Below are positions 1 through 10,164 of a stretch of 38,485 bases of DNA, piece after piece. Both the position numbers and the translations under genes were made by a program. This DNA comes from Methylobacterium mesophilicum (lineage in GTDB: Bacteria > Pseudomonadota > Alphaproteobacteria > Rhizobiales > Beijerinckiaceae). The stretch covers positions 1 to 38,485 of the forward strand of contig NZ_BPQU01000040.1 in the NCBI RefSeq assembly GCF_022179445.1, written 5' to 3'. Numbering within the stretch: the first letter of the stretch is position 1; each line of letters starts with the position of its first letter. Below the pieces are notes generated by a model. The model saw only the letters and a program-made list of their open reading frames with translations. It did no database searches and had not been told where the DNA came from.

Positions 1-145
1 CCTGACATCGGATGCCTCACCAGACCGAGGCGCCCTGTGAATCACGCAAAAGGCAGCACCGAAATCCATTCCTTTCAAGCGATCGCCCTGGGGACACCAT
101 CCCGGCCACTTGACCCGGTGGGCCTTATCGGATGGGCCTTCAGCC

Positions 146-454
146 TCAGGAGGCTTGCGGCCCGGGCGACCAAGTGCGCAATCGGCGCATCAGCCAGATC
201 AGGATCGTCAGGGCTACGAGGTTCACCGATATGCTTACCTCCTCCCTGGGGCCCAGCGAGAGCACGTAGGTGCCGGGACGGACCTCGCCCAGGCTCGTGG
301 TGGATACGGCCCTTCTCACGCCAGGGGAGGCGGTCGCCGCAATCGAGGCTGCGATCAACGGGTCATCCGGAAGAGCGTCCCCGACCTCCTGAGCAGGGAG
401 GCCGCCTACTACCCAGTGCGGTCGTTCCGCTGCCGACCCTTCTCGGACGGCAAG
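146..454 (-). pseudogene. Possible C-terminal remnant of a membrane protein
   Basis: The minus strand stays open here for about 103 codons, bounded by an in-frame TGA just upstream (455-457) and a TGA at 146-148. The translation looks protein-like rather than random. It has an acidic stretch, then the segment VRPGTYVLSLGPREE, then a single hydrophobic helix (VNLVALTILIWLM) followed by an Arg-rich tail. No convincing start codon or ribosome-binding site opens the full frame; the only internal start is a TTG at 358. I do not recognise the family. It could be the 3' end of a decayed gene of the surface-polysaccharide type, or a chance open frame. Confidence is low. Confidence 0.25.
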
Positions 455-879
455 TCAGACGCATTCTAAGGTCTGCAATCTGTTGGGAGCAGACATTCGC
501 AGGATCTCAGTACCGTCACTAAGTTCCCGAATGGGTCTAAACTGTCTCCATCGGCTGTACCGGAACCCGAATGCTGGCCCTCATGAGGCGTAGAACCGTC
601 TCGTGGTGGGGTCTTGGCAGGGCATACCCATCTAAGATGAAAACCGAACTTCCGAGATGGGTTAGGACCGATGCCTGCAACTGCAGATGGCATCACGCGA
701 TCCGCACCTACGTTCTTTTCCCGGTTGCATGTATTGATTTCATGCAACCATAAATAGCAATGGCTGGCGCTCATGCTGCTGCCTTGCCCGACCATGGGAC
801 CAGCGGTCCAGCTGTCGATCGGCCCTGGTTTCTCCCGCTGATCCCGATCGTACGTCACGGTTCAAGGGAGCCCGCCGCC
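455..879. other. Non-coding stretch upstream of the methyltransferase
   Basis: About 425 bases with no ORF that looks real. The open frames here have shadow-like composition. The one structured element is the 27-bp inverted repeat at 723-749, described separately. An AT-richer patch (about 724-757) just downstream may hold the promoter of the methyltransferase gene. Confidence 0.5.
723..749. promoter_or_regulatory. Perfect 9-bp inverted repeat upstream of the methyltransferase
   Basis: The arms GGTTGCATG (723-731) and CATGCAACC (741-749) are exact reverse complements separated by a 9-base AT-rich spacer. The arm centres lie 18 bp apart, nearly two helical turns, which suits a dimeric repressor or activator. 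There is no T-run after it, so an intrinsic terminator is unlikely. It lies about 130 bp before the methyltransferase start. Operator is an inference; the regulator is unknown. Confidence 0.4.
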
Positions 880-1716
880 ATGCTGAGATCACCCATCACG
901 ACGCTCGACGGCTACCATGGTCTCCTGCCGCGCGCCTGGACGCGGGATGAGACCTGCGACGAAGCCTACGTCGACGCGCAGAACGACTTCCAGGCGACCA
1001 AGGCCCGGGCCTTTGTCCTGCCGATCGTGCGGGAGGCTCCGGTTCGGACCATCCTAGACGTTGGCTGCGGCATGGGCGGCATGGCGGTGGCCCTGGAAAA
1101 GGAGGGCTACGAGAGCTACGGCATTGACCTGCCCGGGCTGACGCGCCGCTGGTCGTCGGCCGGTCGGAGTGCCGATCGGTTCTACCTGGTTGATCCGGAC
1201 GCGTTCGAGCTCCCCTTCCTCGACGGCACCATCGATTTCGCCTTCACCTTCGGCGCCATCGAGCACGTCGGCACGACCAACGGTCACGCTGACCGCCGTC
1301 CCGACTGGCACGCGGTTCGCCAGCAGTGGCTGCGGGAGATCTTCCGCGTCCTTTCCCCAGGCGGGCGGATGCTGATCGGCGGCCCCAACCGTGCCTTTCC
1401 GATCGACGTGGCCCACGGCCCCGACAACCAGGCGGCGTCCTGGGAGCGCTGGCTCGCGCGCCGGCTCGGCGCCACCGTCCACCGGCCCTGGGGCGACAAC
1501 TTTCTGTGGGCCTACCCGGACGTGCACCGCTACCTTGAGGGGCTGCCCTACACGATGGAGGCCCGCAGCATCGGCGGGTTTCTCGACTTCTCGCGGGTTC
1601 CGGCCTTCGCGCGCACGGCGGCGCGCGCCTACGTCAATCGCATGCCCCGCGCGCTGCTGGACACGGGGTTCAACCCGTGGGTGATGGCGCTGGTCACTCG
1701 CTCTGCTGAGAGCTGA
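880..1716 (+). CDS. Class I SAM-dependent methyltransferase
   Basis: A 278-residue protein with a Rossmann-type methyltransferase core. Motif I is LDVGCGMGG (about residues 60-68), followed by an acidic strand end (YGIDLPG) and a post-I region ending FTFGAIEHVG, with the FRVLSPGGRMLIGGPN strand typical of Methyltransf_11/25 families. The start at 880 is chosen because AAGGGAG lies 10 bases upstream and because the upstream in-frame ATG at 760 would add 40 residues of low-quality sequence. The substrate cannot be read from the sequence. The next gene is a hexapeptide acyltransferase-like protein on the same strand 63 bp downstream, so a role in modifying a glycan, lipid or small metabolite is plausible but inferred. 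No signal peptide or membrane segment, so it is cytoplasmic. Confidence 0.85.
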   Translation: MLRSPITTLDGYHGLLPRAWTRDETCDEAYVDAQNDFQATKARAFVLPIVREAPVRTILDVGCGMGGMAVALEKEGYESYGIDLPGLTRRWSSAGRSADRFYLVDPDAFELPFLDGTIDFAFTFGAIEHVGTTNGHADRRPDWHAVRQQWLREIFRVLSPGGRMLIGGPNRAFPIDVAHGPDNQAASWERWLARRLGATVHRPWGDNFLWAYPDVHRYLEGLPYTMEARSIGGFLDFSRVPAFARTAARAYVNRMPRALLDTGFNPWVMALVTRSAES

Positions 1717-1779
1717 GCAGGCCCCGGGCATGCGCCGGCGGCCCTTAGAGGGACGCTCGACCGACCTTGGAGATTGCAC

Positions 1780-2334
1780 GTGACGGCGGCTTGCGAAGCG
1801 GACGGCGGGCAGGGGGCTGCCTGGCGGCGCCCCCGGTTCTCGGAAGTGCGCGGGGCCCTGCGGGCGGACCACGAGCATTGGCGGCGGCACGGACACGGCT
1901 CCGTGCGCCTGCGGGCCGGCTACCAAGCGTCCTGCCTGTACCGGCTCTCCCGCTACGCCTTTGAGCGCGAATGGCGGGCAGCGGCCTGGTTCCTGTGGAT
2001 CGCTAACATCTGGTGGACCGGCGCTGACATCACGCCGTCGAGCCAGATCGGGGACGGCCTGTACATGCCACAGCCAAATGGGGTCGTGATCGCGGGAGCG
2101 GTCGGTCGCTGCGCGGCCCTGGGCAGGCAAGTCGTGATTGGGGGCCTAACTAGGGCCCCCACAGCGGACATCGGGGCCGGCCCTGGTCTGCCAGTCCTGG
2201 GCGATAGCGTCACCGTGGAGAGCCGAGCGTCGGTACTTGGCCCCATCCGCATCGGCGACGGTGCGCGGATCGGGCCGGGCTGCGTTGTTCGGACGAGCGT
2301 CGATCCTGGGCTGGGGGTCGACCTGATTGCCTGA
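1780..2334 (+). CDS. Serine acetyltransferase-like hexapeptide protein, catalytic His replaced
   Basis: About 184 residues with the layout of a CysE/EpsC-type acetyltransferase: an N-terminal helical region containing a hydrophobic segment (WRAAAWFLWIANIWW) and a C-terminal left-handed beta-helix of hexapeptide repeats (IGDGLYM, IGDGARIGPG). GTG at 1780 is preferred because GGAG at 1769-1772 sits 7 bases upstream; the TTG at 1774 directly abuts that site. In serine acetyltransferases the conserved segment reads roughly GLYIPHPxGVVIG, with an active-site His. Here it reads GLYMPQPNGVVIAG, with Gln at about residue 98. The enzyme may be inactive, use another acceptor, or act only as a structural partner. 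It follows the methyltransferase on the same strand. Confidence 0.7.
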   Translation: MTAACEADGGQGAAWRRPRFSEVRGALRADHEHWRRHGHGSVRLRAGYQASCLYRLSRYAFEREWRAAAWFLWIANIWWTGADITPSSQIGDGLYMPQPNGVVIAGAVGRCAALGRQVVIGGLTRAPTADIGAGPGLPVLGDSVTVESRASVLGPIRIGDGARIGPGCVVRTSVDPGLGVDLIA

Positions 2335-2676
2335 CGCCATGGCCACCTCTCAGCAGACGGTCTGCTATAGGCCGCTTGCTGACGTTAGGGCGCTTAGGTG
2401 CCAGTGTCGGCTCCCCACCCATCACAGACGTTCATACAAGCTATCTGGAACGGCGTAATCTGGCCGAAAGCGGCGCGTCCGCTTCGAAGAAGGGCCCGCT
2501 GAAACGCGGACGGGCTAAGACCGGCCCAACCCGGCTGTTCCGCAATGTTTACGTCGGCCCCGAGAGCGGTCATCAGCAGCAGCGCGCTCGCATTCGGGTT
2601 TGCACGGCGTCGTCTAGACGCCGTGATAGATCCCGGCGACGCTCTCGATATCCGTCGAGATCAGGACGCGCATCGC
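2335..2676. other. Intergenic region between convergent genes
   Basis: 342 bases with no credible ORF. It holds a short palindrome, AGCAGAC-G-GTCTGCT (2352-2366), just past the acetyltransferase-like gene, and a strong hairpin at 2603-2625 near the end of the opposing operon. Confidence 0.5.
2603..2625 (-). terminator. Hairpin downstream of the gsi operon
   Basis: Arms CACGGCGTC (2603-2611) and GACGCCGTG (2617-2625) pair perfectly over 9 bp around a 5-base loop. It lies 52 bases after the stop of the last gene of the minus-strand operon. No U-tract follows on that strand, so it may be a Rho-linked or mRNA-stabilising stem instead of a classic intrinsic terminator. Confidence 0.4.
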
Positions 2677-3753
2677 TTAGGCCCCGAGGATATCGGCCCA
2701 GCCGGGCAGGAGATCGGTCAGGGCGTCCCGCCGGTGGCCGTCGCGGCCCGTGACCGCCTCGGCTCGCCAGAGGGCGTGGATGATCGCCTGCTCGATCCCG
2801 TCCGCGGCGGCCTCGAACAGCGGGTCGAGCGCCGCGTCGTGCAGTAGGGCGGGCGTCGGCATCGGGCGGGCGGGATCCTGCGGCACCGTGTAGGCAGTCG
2901 AGAAGGCGAGCGTGATGTCGCCGCTACCGTGGCCGAAAACCGAGCCGGTCCGGGCGAGGCCCGCCCCGGCCCGCAGGGCGAGGCGGCGAAGCTGGCGCGC
3001 GTCGAGGGGCGCGTCGGTGGCGAGGATCATGATAATCGAGCCCTTCTCCGGGGGCTCCGCCACGGATTCGGGCTCCCCGCCGGCCACCCGAAGCTGGGCG
3101 GCGAGCGGCGCGCCGCAGACACGGATCTGGGATGGCTTGCCGAAATTCGATAGGACGAGCGAGCCCAGCGTGAACCGGCCCTGCGCGCGCGTGCGGACCC
3201 GCCGGGAGGCGGTGCCGATGCCGCCCTTGAGCCCGAAGCTTGACATCCCGCGCCCGGCCCCGACCGACCCTTCCGCGACGGCGGCGCCGGCCGCGTCCAG
3301 GGCGTCGTGGTAATGCGAAGCCTCCACAGCCATGCGCTGAAGGTCGTTAAGGTAGCCGTCGTTGCACTCGAAGACGAGCGGGTTCAGCGTCGGCAGCGCG
3401 CGCCCGATCTCCGGATTGGCAGCGATCGCTGCGCGGATCTGGGCGGCGGCCACCGCCGGCACCGCGAAGGTGTTGGTCAGGGCGATCGGCGTCTCCAGCA
3501 CACCGAGCTCCTCGACTTGCATCAGGCCGACGGACTTGCCGAAGCCGTTCAGCACGACGCCGGCCGCCGGAACGCGGTCCCGGTAGGGATCGCTGCCGTG
3601 CGGCCGCACGACCGTGACGCCAGTCTGCACGTCGCCCTCGGCCAGCGTGCAATGACCGACTGTCACGCCCGGGACGTCGGTGATGGCGTCGCGCTGACCC
3701 CTCGGCAGGCTGCCGACGCGAGGCGCTGGGCGCGGGGGGGCGGCCGGCGTCAC
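2677..3753 (-). CDS. P1 family (DmpA-type) aminopeptidase
   Basis: A 358-residue member of the DmpA/L-aminopeptidase D-esterase family, self-processing hydrolases that release N-terminal residues, including D-amino acids or beta-amino acids in some members. The N-terminal segment AITDVPGVTVGHCTL is typical of the family. The Gly-Ser pair in GSIIMILATDAPLDARQ matches the autocleavage site, where Ser becomes the N-terminal nucleophile of the beta chain. An Asn in LVLSNFG and the GHGSGDI segment are also family features. The GTG at 3753 is chosen because it overlaps the permease stop by 4 bp (GTGA); the longer upstream frame runs through gsiD and is a shadow. It is the last gene of the operon. 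Co-transcription with a peptide importer and an isoaspartyl peptidase suggests that it degrades imported unusual peptides. Confidence 0.9.
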   Translation of the reverse strand: MTPAAPPRPAPRVGSLPRGQRDAITDVPGVTVGHCTLAEGDVQTGVTVVRPHGSDPYRDRVPAAGVVLNGFGKSVGLMQVEELGVLETPIALTNTFAVPAVAAAQIRAAIAANPEIGRALPTLNPLVFECNDGYLNDLQRMAVEASHYHDALDAAGAAVAEGSVGAGRGMSSFGLKGGIGTASRRVRTRAQGRFTLGSLVLSNFGKPSQIRVCGAPLAAQLRVAGGEPESVAEPPEKGSIIMILATDAPLDARQLRRLALRAGAGLARTGSVFGHGSGDITLAFSTAYTVPQDPARPMPTPALLHDAALDPLFEAAADGIEQAIIHALWRAEAVTGRDGHRRDALTDLLPGWADILGA

Positions 3754-4652
3754 AGGCGGTCGATCTTCGGGTCGAGAGCGTCCCGGAGGCCATCCCCGAG
3801 GAGGTTGAAGGCTAGCACCGTGAAGAAGATCGCCAGGCTCGGGAACAGCGCGACGTGCGGCGCCGAGACCATGTCGGCGCGGGCCTCGTTCAGCATGGCG
3901 CCCCATTCAGGCGTCGGCGGCTGCGCGCCCATGCCGAGGAAGGACAGACTCGCAGCCGTGATGATCGAGGTACCCAGCCGCATTGTGAAGTAGACCACAA
4001 TGCCCGAGATCGTGCCCGGCAGGATGTGGCGCAGGATGATCGTCCGGTCGGGAGCGCCGATGCTTCGCGCGGCCTCGATGTAGGTGCTGTTCTTCAGGAC
4101 CAGGGTCGTGCCGCGCACGAGGCGCGCGAAGGCCGGGACGCTGAAGACCGACACCGCCACGACGACGTTGACGAGCCCGGAGCCGAGGATGGCGACGACG
4201 CCGAGCGCCAGCAAGATGCCCGGGAAGGCGAACAGCACGTCGGACATGCGCATGACGATCCGGTCCCACCAGCCGCCGTAGTAGCCCGCCAGGAGACCGA
4301 GCACGGTCCCGACGAGGCCGCCGACTGCGACCGAGAGGAATCCGGTCGCCAGGGATATCCGCGCGCCTTCGACGATGCGGCTCAGGATGTCGCGCCCGAG
4401 GGGATCGACGCCGAGCCAGTGCGCGAGCGACGGGCCCTCGTTGATCCGGTCGTAGTCGAAGTCGTTGACCGGGTCGTACGGCACGATCCACGGGGCCAGC
4501 ACGGCCACCACGACCAGCAGGCCGATGAAGCCCAAGGCGACGACGGCGACGCGCTGGCGCCGGAACTTGCGCCAGAATTCCGACCACGGCGTCCGGATGC
4601 CGGTGGGGACGGGCGCGACGGTGGGGGCGGCGGGGACGAGGATGTCAGTCAC
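3750..4652 (-). CDS. gsiD: Peptide/glutathione ABC transporter permease GsiD
   Basis: A 300-residue DppC/GsiD-type inner-membrane permease. It has an N-terminal cytoplasmic segment (WSEFWRKFRRQRVAVVALGF) leading into the first helix, a periplasmic loop with the family segment HWLGVDPLGRDILSRIVEGARISL, several further helices, and the EAA coupling loop around EAARSIGAPDRTIILRHILPG that contacts the ATPase. Its length matches E. coli GsiD (about 303 residues). It starts 7 bases after gsiC ends and its stop overlaps the aminopeptidase start, so the three are translationally linked. It pairs with GsiC to form the membrane channel. The true substrate, glutathione or other short peptides, is not fixed by the sequence. 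Confidence 0.92.
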   Translation of the reverse strand: MTDILVPAAPTVAPVPTGIRTPWSEFWRKFRRQRVAVVALGFIGLLVVVAVLAPWIVPYDPVNDFDYDRINEGPSLAHWLGVDPLGRDILSRIVEGARISLATGFLSVAVGGLVGTVLGLLAGYYGGWWDRIVMRMSDVLFAFPGILLALGVVAILGSGLVNVVVAVSVFSVPAFARLVRGTTLVLKNSTYIEAARSIGAPDRTIILRHILPGTISGIVVYFTMRLGTSIITAASLSFLGMGAQPPTPEWGAMLNEARADMVSAPHVALFPSLAIFFTVLAFNLLGDGLRDALDPKIDRL

Positions 4653-4659
4653 AGCCGGC

Positions 4660-5580
4660 TCACCTGTAGCGGATGGTCGGGTTGATGAAGCCGTAGAGCA
4701 CGTCCACGACCAGGTTAATCAGGATAAACTCCAGCGAGAACAGCAGGACCAAGGCCTGGATCACCGGATAATCGCGCTGGTTGACGGCATCGACAAGCAG
4801 GCGGCCCATGCCGGGCCAGTTGAACACCGCCTCCACGACGATCGAGCCGCCCAGCAGGAAGCCGAACTGCAGGCCCATCATAGTCACGACCGGGATCAGG
4901 GCATTGCGCAGGCAGTGCTTGGCGATGACAACGCGCTCCTTGAGGCCCTTGGCGCGGGCGGTTCGCACGAAATCCTCGCCGATGACCTCCACGAAGGCCG
5001 CGCGGGTGAAGCGGGCCACCACGGCGGCCACGGCCGCGCCCAGCGTCAGCGACGGCAGCACGTAGTGCCGCCACGTGTCGGCACCGACGGTGGGCAGCCA
5101 GCCGAGTTCCACCGAGAAGATTTGCATCATGAGGATGCCGAGCGCGAAGGCGGGGAACGAGATGCCGGACACGGCGAGCGTCATCCCGACCCGGTCGGGC
5201 CATTCGTTGCGGTAGACCGCCGAGACGATGCCGATGATCAGCCCGAAGGCGACCGCCCAGGCCATGCTGGTGAGGGTGAGTAGGAGGGTTGGCAGGAAGC
5301 GCTCGCCGATCTCGATCGAGACCGGGCGGCGGGTGCGGATCGAGACGCCGAGATCGCCGCGGGCGAGGTTGGCGAAGTAGCGCACGAACTGTTCCGGCAG
5401 GGGCCGGTCGAGGCCGAGCTCTGTGCGCACCAGGGCCACCGTCTGGGCGTCCGCATCCTGCCCAGCCGCCAGCCGGGCCGGATCACCGGGCAGCAGGTGG
5501 ACGAACAGGAAGACCAGCACCGAGACGATCAGCAGCGTCGGCAGCAGCCCGAGGAGTCGCTTGAGCAGGAAAATCAGCAT
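4660..5580 (-). CDS. gsiC: Peptide/glutathione ABC transporter permease GsiC
   Basis: A 306-residue DppB-type permease, exactly the length of E. coli GsiC and very similar to it from memory. Shared stretches include LPTLLIVSVLVFLFVHLLPGDPARL at the N-terminus, AVSGISFPAFALGI, and the C-terminal LLFSLEFILINLVVDVLYGFINPTIRY. The EAA loop (FVRTARAKGLKERVVIAKHCLRNA) that docks on the ATPase is present. It lies between gsiB and gsiD. The 105-base gap from gsiB holds a GC-rich hairpin, which may lower expression of the permeases relative to the binding protein. The closeness to GsiC is the best single argument that the substrate is a glutathione-like peptide. Confidence 0.95.
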   Translation of the reverse strand: MLIFLLKRLLGLLPTLLIVSVLVFLFVHLLPGDPARLAAGQDADAQTVALVRTELGLDRPLPEQFVRYFANLARGDLGVSIRTRRPVSIEIGERFLPTLLLTLTSMAWAVAFGLIIGIVSAVYRNEWPDRVGMTLAVSGISFPAFALGILMMQIFSVELGWLPTVGADTWRHYVLPSLTLGAAVAAVVARFTRAAFVEVIGEDFVRTARAKGLKERVVIAKHCLRNALIPVVTMMGLQFGFLLGGSIVVEAVFNWPGMGRLLVDAVNQRDYPVIQALVLLFSLEFILINLVVDVLYGFINPTIRYR

Positions 5581-5632
5581 AGGTTCGCGCCCGGGATCCG
5601 GGGTTTCCGTGAAGCGATCGCGCGGGCCCGCC

Positions 5633-5667
5633 GCGCCGGGCCGGCTAACGATCGGGCCAGCCGGCGC
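5633..5667 (-). promoter_or_regulatory. GC-rich hairpin between gsiB and gsiC
   Basis: Arms GCGCCGG (5633-5639) and CCGGCGC (5661-5667) can pair. An overlapping alternative uses GCCGGCT (5640-5646) with AGCCGGC (5659-5665). Such stems after a binding-protein gene often protect the upstream mRNA from 3' decay or partly terminate transcription, giving more binding protein than permease. The role here is inferred. Confidence 0.4.
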
Positions 5668-5685
5668 AGGGTCCGCGATTGGCGG

Positions 5686-7215
5686 CTACTGAGCGACAGC
5701 GATTTCGCCGGAATCGATGTTGCCGTCGGGCATGACGTAGACGCCGGAGAGCCGCGCGGAGGTCGCGTAGAGATTCTGCTCGGTGACCAGCGGCGCCCAG
5801 GGCGCGTCCTTCATCACGATCTCCTGCGCTTTGGCGTAGAGCTCCGCCCGCTCCGCGTCGTTCGTCGAGACCAGCGCCTTGGCGAGGAGGGCGTCGAACT
5901 CGGCGTTGCTGTAGTAGGCGGTGTTGTTAAGCTTGGGCGGCCACGCCTCCGTCGCCAGCAGCGGCCGCAGGCCCCAGTCGGCCTCGCCGGTGGAGGACGA
6001 CCAGCCGGCATAGTAGAGGCGGACGCGGGCGGTCTTCGGATCCGGCGCGGTCTGCACCCACTCGGTGCGCTGGCCGGGCTCCAGGGCCAGGGCCTGCACC
6101 TTGATGCCGACCTGGCCGAGCTGCTGCTGGAGGAACTGGATCGCCTTCTGGGCGGTGGTGGTGGTGTAGGCGCTCCAGAGGGTCGCCTCGAAGCCGTTGG
6201 CGTAGCCGGCCTCCTTTAGGAGCTGGCGCGCCTTGGCCGGGTCGTAGGGCCACGGGTCCATCTTGTGGGCGTAGCGCACGCCCTGCGGGACGATGCCCTG
6301 CGCGGGGAAGGCGTAGCCCGAGAAGGCGACCTTGGCCAACGCCTCCTTGTTGATCGCGTAGTTGATCGCCTGGCGGACGCGCAGGTCGTCGAACGGCTTC
6401 TGCAGCACGTTCATGCTGAGATACCGCTCGATGATCGAGGCGTGCACCTCGATCTTCAGCTTCTTGCTGGCTTCGAGCATCTTGGCCTGCTCGTAGGGCA
6501 GCGGGAAGGCGAAGTCGGCCTCGCCGGTCTGCAGCATGGCGGCGCGGGTGCCGTTCTCGGGCACCGGCTTCCACGTGATGGTGTCGACCTTCGGGAAGCC
6601 GGCCTGCCAGTAATCGGCGAACTTCGCGCCCTTGACGTAATCGGTCTGCTTCCAGTCGACGAAGGTGAACGGCCCGGTGCCGACCGGGTGAAAGGCGATA
6701 TCCTTTCCGTACTTCTTCAGGGCTGTGGGCGAGATGATCGCCGCCGAAGCGTGGGCCAGCGAGTTGATGAACGGCCCGAAGGGCTCCTTCAGGGTGATGC
6801 GCAGGCTTGCGGGTGAGAGCACCTCGATCGTCTTGATGCGGTTGAACTGGTTGTACCGCGCGAGGTGGTTCTCCGGGTCGAGGACGCGGTCGAGGTTGGC
6901 CTTGACCGCAGCGGCATCGAACGTCGTGCCGTCGTGGAATTTGACGCCCTCGCGCAGCTTGAACGTGTAGACGAGGCCGTCGGGCGAGCTCTCGTAGCTC
7001 TCGGCCAAGACGTTGCGGACCTTCAGGTCCTTGTCGAAGCCGAAGAGGCCCTCGTAGAACGACTTGGTGACGGCGGTCGTGAGTGTCGTGTTGGTGTTGT
7101 ACGGGTCGAGGGTCTCGGGCTGGCCACTGATCGCCAGGATCGGGTCGCCCGCCGCGGCGGCGGGCGCGGCCGCCACGGCGAGCAGGCCGGCGGCGATGAG
7201 GAAGCGCTCGAACAT
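5686..7215 (-). CDS. gsiB: Peptide/glutathione ABC transporter substrate-binding protein GsiB
   Basis: A 509-residue periplasmic binding protein of the SBP_bac_5 family. A signal peptide (MFERFLIAAGLLAVAAAPAAAA) precedes the mature domain. Family stretches shared with GsiB include VLAESYESSPDGL, KFHDGTTFDAAAVKANLDR, NGTRAAMLQTGEADFAFPLPYEQA and YAGWSSSTGEADWGL. The ATG at 7215 follows GAGG by 8 bases. An in-frame ATG at 7233 has its own AGGA and would add six residues, so either start is possible. It should capture the peptide in the periplasm and deliver it to GsiC/GsiD. It lies 49 bases after gsiA (31 if the upstream ATG is used) and is followed by the 105-base hairpin-bearing gap before gsiC. 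Confidence 0.93.
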   Translation of the reverse strand: MFERFLIAAGLLAVAAAPAAAAGDPILAISGQPETLDPYNTNTTLTTAVTKSFYEGLFGFDKDLKVRNVLAESYESSPDGLVYTFKLREGVKFHDGTTFDAAAVKANLDRVLDPENHLARYNQFNRIKTIEVLSPASLRITLKEPFGPFINSLAHASAAIISPTALKKYGKDIAFHPVGTGPFTFVDWKQTDYVKGAKFADYWQAGFPKVDTITWKPVPENGTRAAMLQTGEADFAFPLPYEQAKMLEASKKLKIEVHASIIERYLSMNVLQKPFDDLRVRQAINYAINKEALAKVAFSGYAFPAQGIVPQGVRYAHKMDPWPYDPAKARQLLKEAGYANGFEATLWSAYTTTTAQKAIQFLQQQLGQVGIKVQALALEPGQRTEWVQTAPDPKTARVRLYYAGWSSSTGEADWGLRPLLATEAWPPKLNNTAYYSNAEFDALLAKALVSTNDAERAELYAKAQEIVMKDAPWAPLVTEQNLYATSARLSGVYVMPDGNIDSGEIAVAQ

Positions 7216-7264
7216 GGTCAGACCTCGGGGCATGGGACGATCCTGCTGGCGGGGATAGGGGGTG

Positions 7265-9178
<1,914 letters not shown>

Positions 9179-9186
9179 GGCAGATC

Positions 9187-10164
9187 TCAGCGCGCGGGAG
9201 CTGGGACGCGGCGGGACGCGCCGAAGATCGCGGTGGTTGGTGCATCGCCGGGGCGGACGAGGCCGCGATACATGCCCTCGGTGTTGAACGGCATCGCGAC
9301 ACGGCCGCGCGCGTCGACAGCGATCAGTCCGCCGCGGCCCCCGACCGCCGGGAGCGCGTCCTCGACCACTGCCCGGGCCGCCGCCGCGAGGTCCTGGCCG
9401 CCGTAGGCCATGCGCGCGCAGACATCGTGCGCCGCCGCGACGCGGATGAAGGCTTCCCCCGTGCCGGTGCAGGAGACGGCGGCGGTCCGGTCGTCCGCGT
9501 AGGTGCCCGCGCCGATCAGCGGCGAGTCGCCGATACGGCCGGGACGCTTGTTGGTCATGCCGCCGGTCGAGGTCAGGGCGGCGAGATGGCCGTCCCGGTC
9601 GAGGGCGACGGCGCCCACCGTGCCGAACTTGTGGGTCTCGTCGAGGGGCCCCGACGCCGTGTCGTGGTCGAGGGCGACCTGCCCGGCGGCCAGTGCCCGG
9701 CGGAGCTGGTCGCGGCGGGCCTCCGTCGAGAAGAAATCCGGTTCGACCATCTCCAGACCGTGCTGCCGCGCGAAGGCCTCGGCGCCGGCCCCGGCCATCA
9801 GGACGTGCTCGCCCGCCTCCATCACCGCGCGGGCGGCGCGGCCGGGCCGGCGCACCCGTGCGACCCCCGCGACGGCACCGGCCCGCAGGGTGGCGCCGTC
9901 CATGATCGCGGCGTCGAGTTCGTGGGTCTCGGCGCTGGTGAAGACGGCGCCGTGGCCGGCATTGAAGAGCGGGCACTCCTCCAGGAGGTCGACGGCGCGG
10001 CTCACGACGTCGAGGGCGCTGCCGCCGGCGGCGAGGCAGGCCGCTCCGGCCGCCAGGATCTCGGCGAGGGCCGAGTGATAGCGCGCCTCGCCGGGATCGG
10101 CCTGGCCCGACGCGATCGTCCCAGCGCCGCCGTGGATCACGAGTACGGGGCGGTGGTCGCTCAT
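9187..10164 (-). CDS. iaaA: Isoaspartyl peptidase / L-asparaginase (plant-type)
   Basis: A 325-residue Ntn-hydrolase of the IaaA family (E. coli IaaA is about 321). The N-terminal VIHGGAGTI motif and the autocleavage/nucleophile segment HKFGTVGAVALD are present, with Thr182 as the predicted nucleophile exposed after self-cleavage between Gly181 and Thr182. The following stretch, LTSTGGMTNKRPGRIGDSPLIGAGTYAD, forms the substrate pocket. It hydrolyses beta-aspartyl (isoaspartyl) dipeptides and, less well, asparagine. Its ATG overlaps the regulator stop by 4 bp (ATGA), and gsiA starts 8 bases after its own stop. The order iaaA-gsiABCD is the same as in E. coli, supporting both identifications. 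Confidence 0.94.
   Translation of the reverse strand: MSDHRPVLVIHGGAGTIASGQADPGEARYHSALAEILAAGAACLAAGGSALDVVSRAVDLLEECPLFNAGHGAVFTSAETHELDAAIMDGATLRAGAVAGVARVRRPGRAARAVMEAGEHVLMAGAGAEAFARQHGLEMVEPDFFSTEARRDQLRRALAAGQVALDHDTASGPLDETHKFGTVGAVALDRDGHLAALTSTGGMTNKRPGRIGDSPLIGAGTYADDRTAAVSCTGTGEAFIRVAAAHDVCARMAYGGQDLAAAARAVVEDALPAVGGRGGLIAVDARGRVAMPFNTEGMYRGLVRPGDAPTTAIFGASRRVPAPAR

Noticed and set aside
760..879. Longer N-terminus of the methyltransferase from ATG 760
   Set aside because: No ribosome-binding site there, whereas AAGGGAG lies 10 bases before ATG 880.
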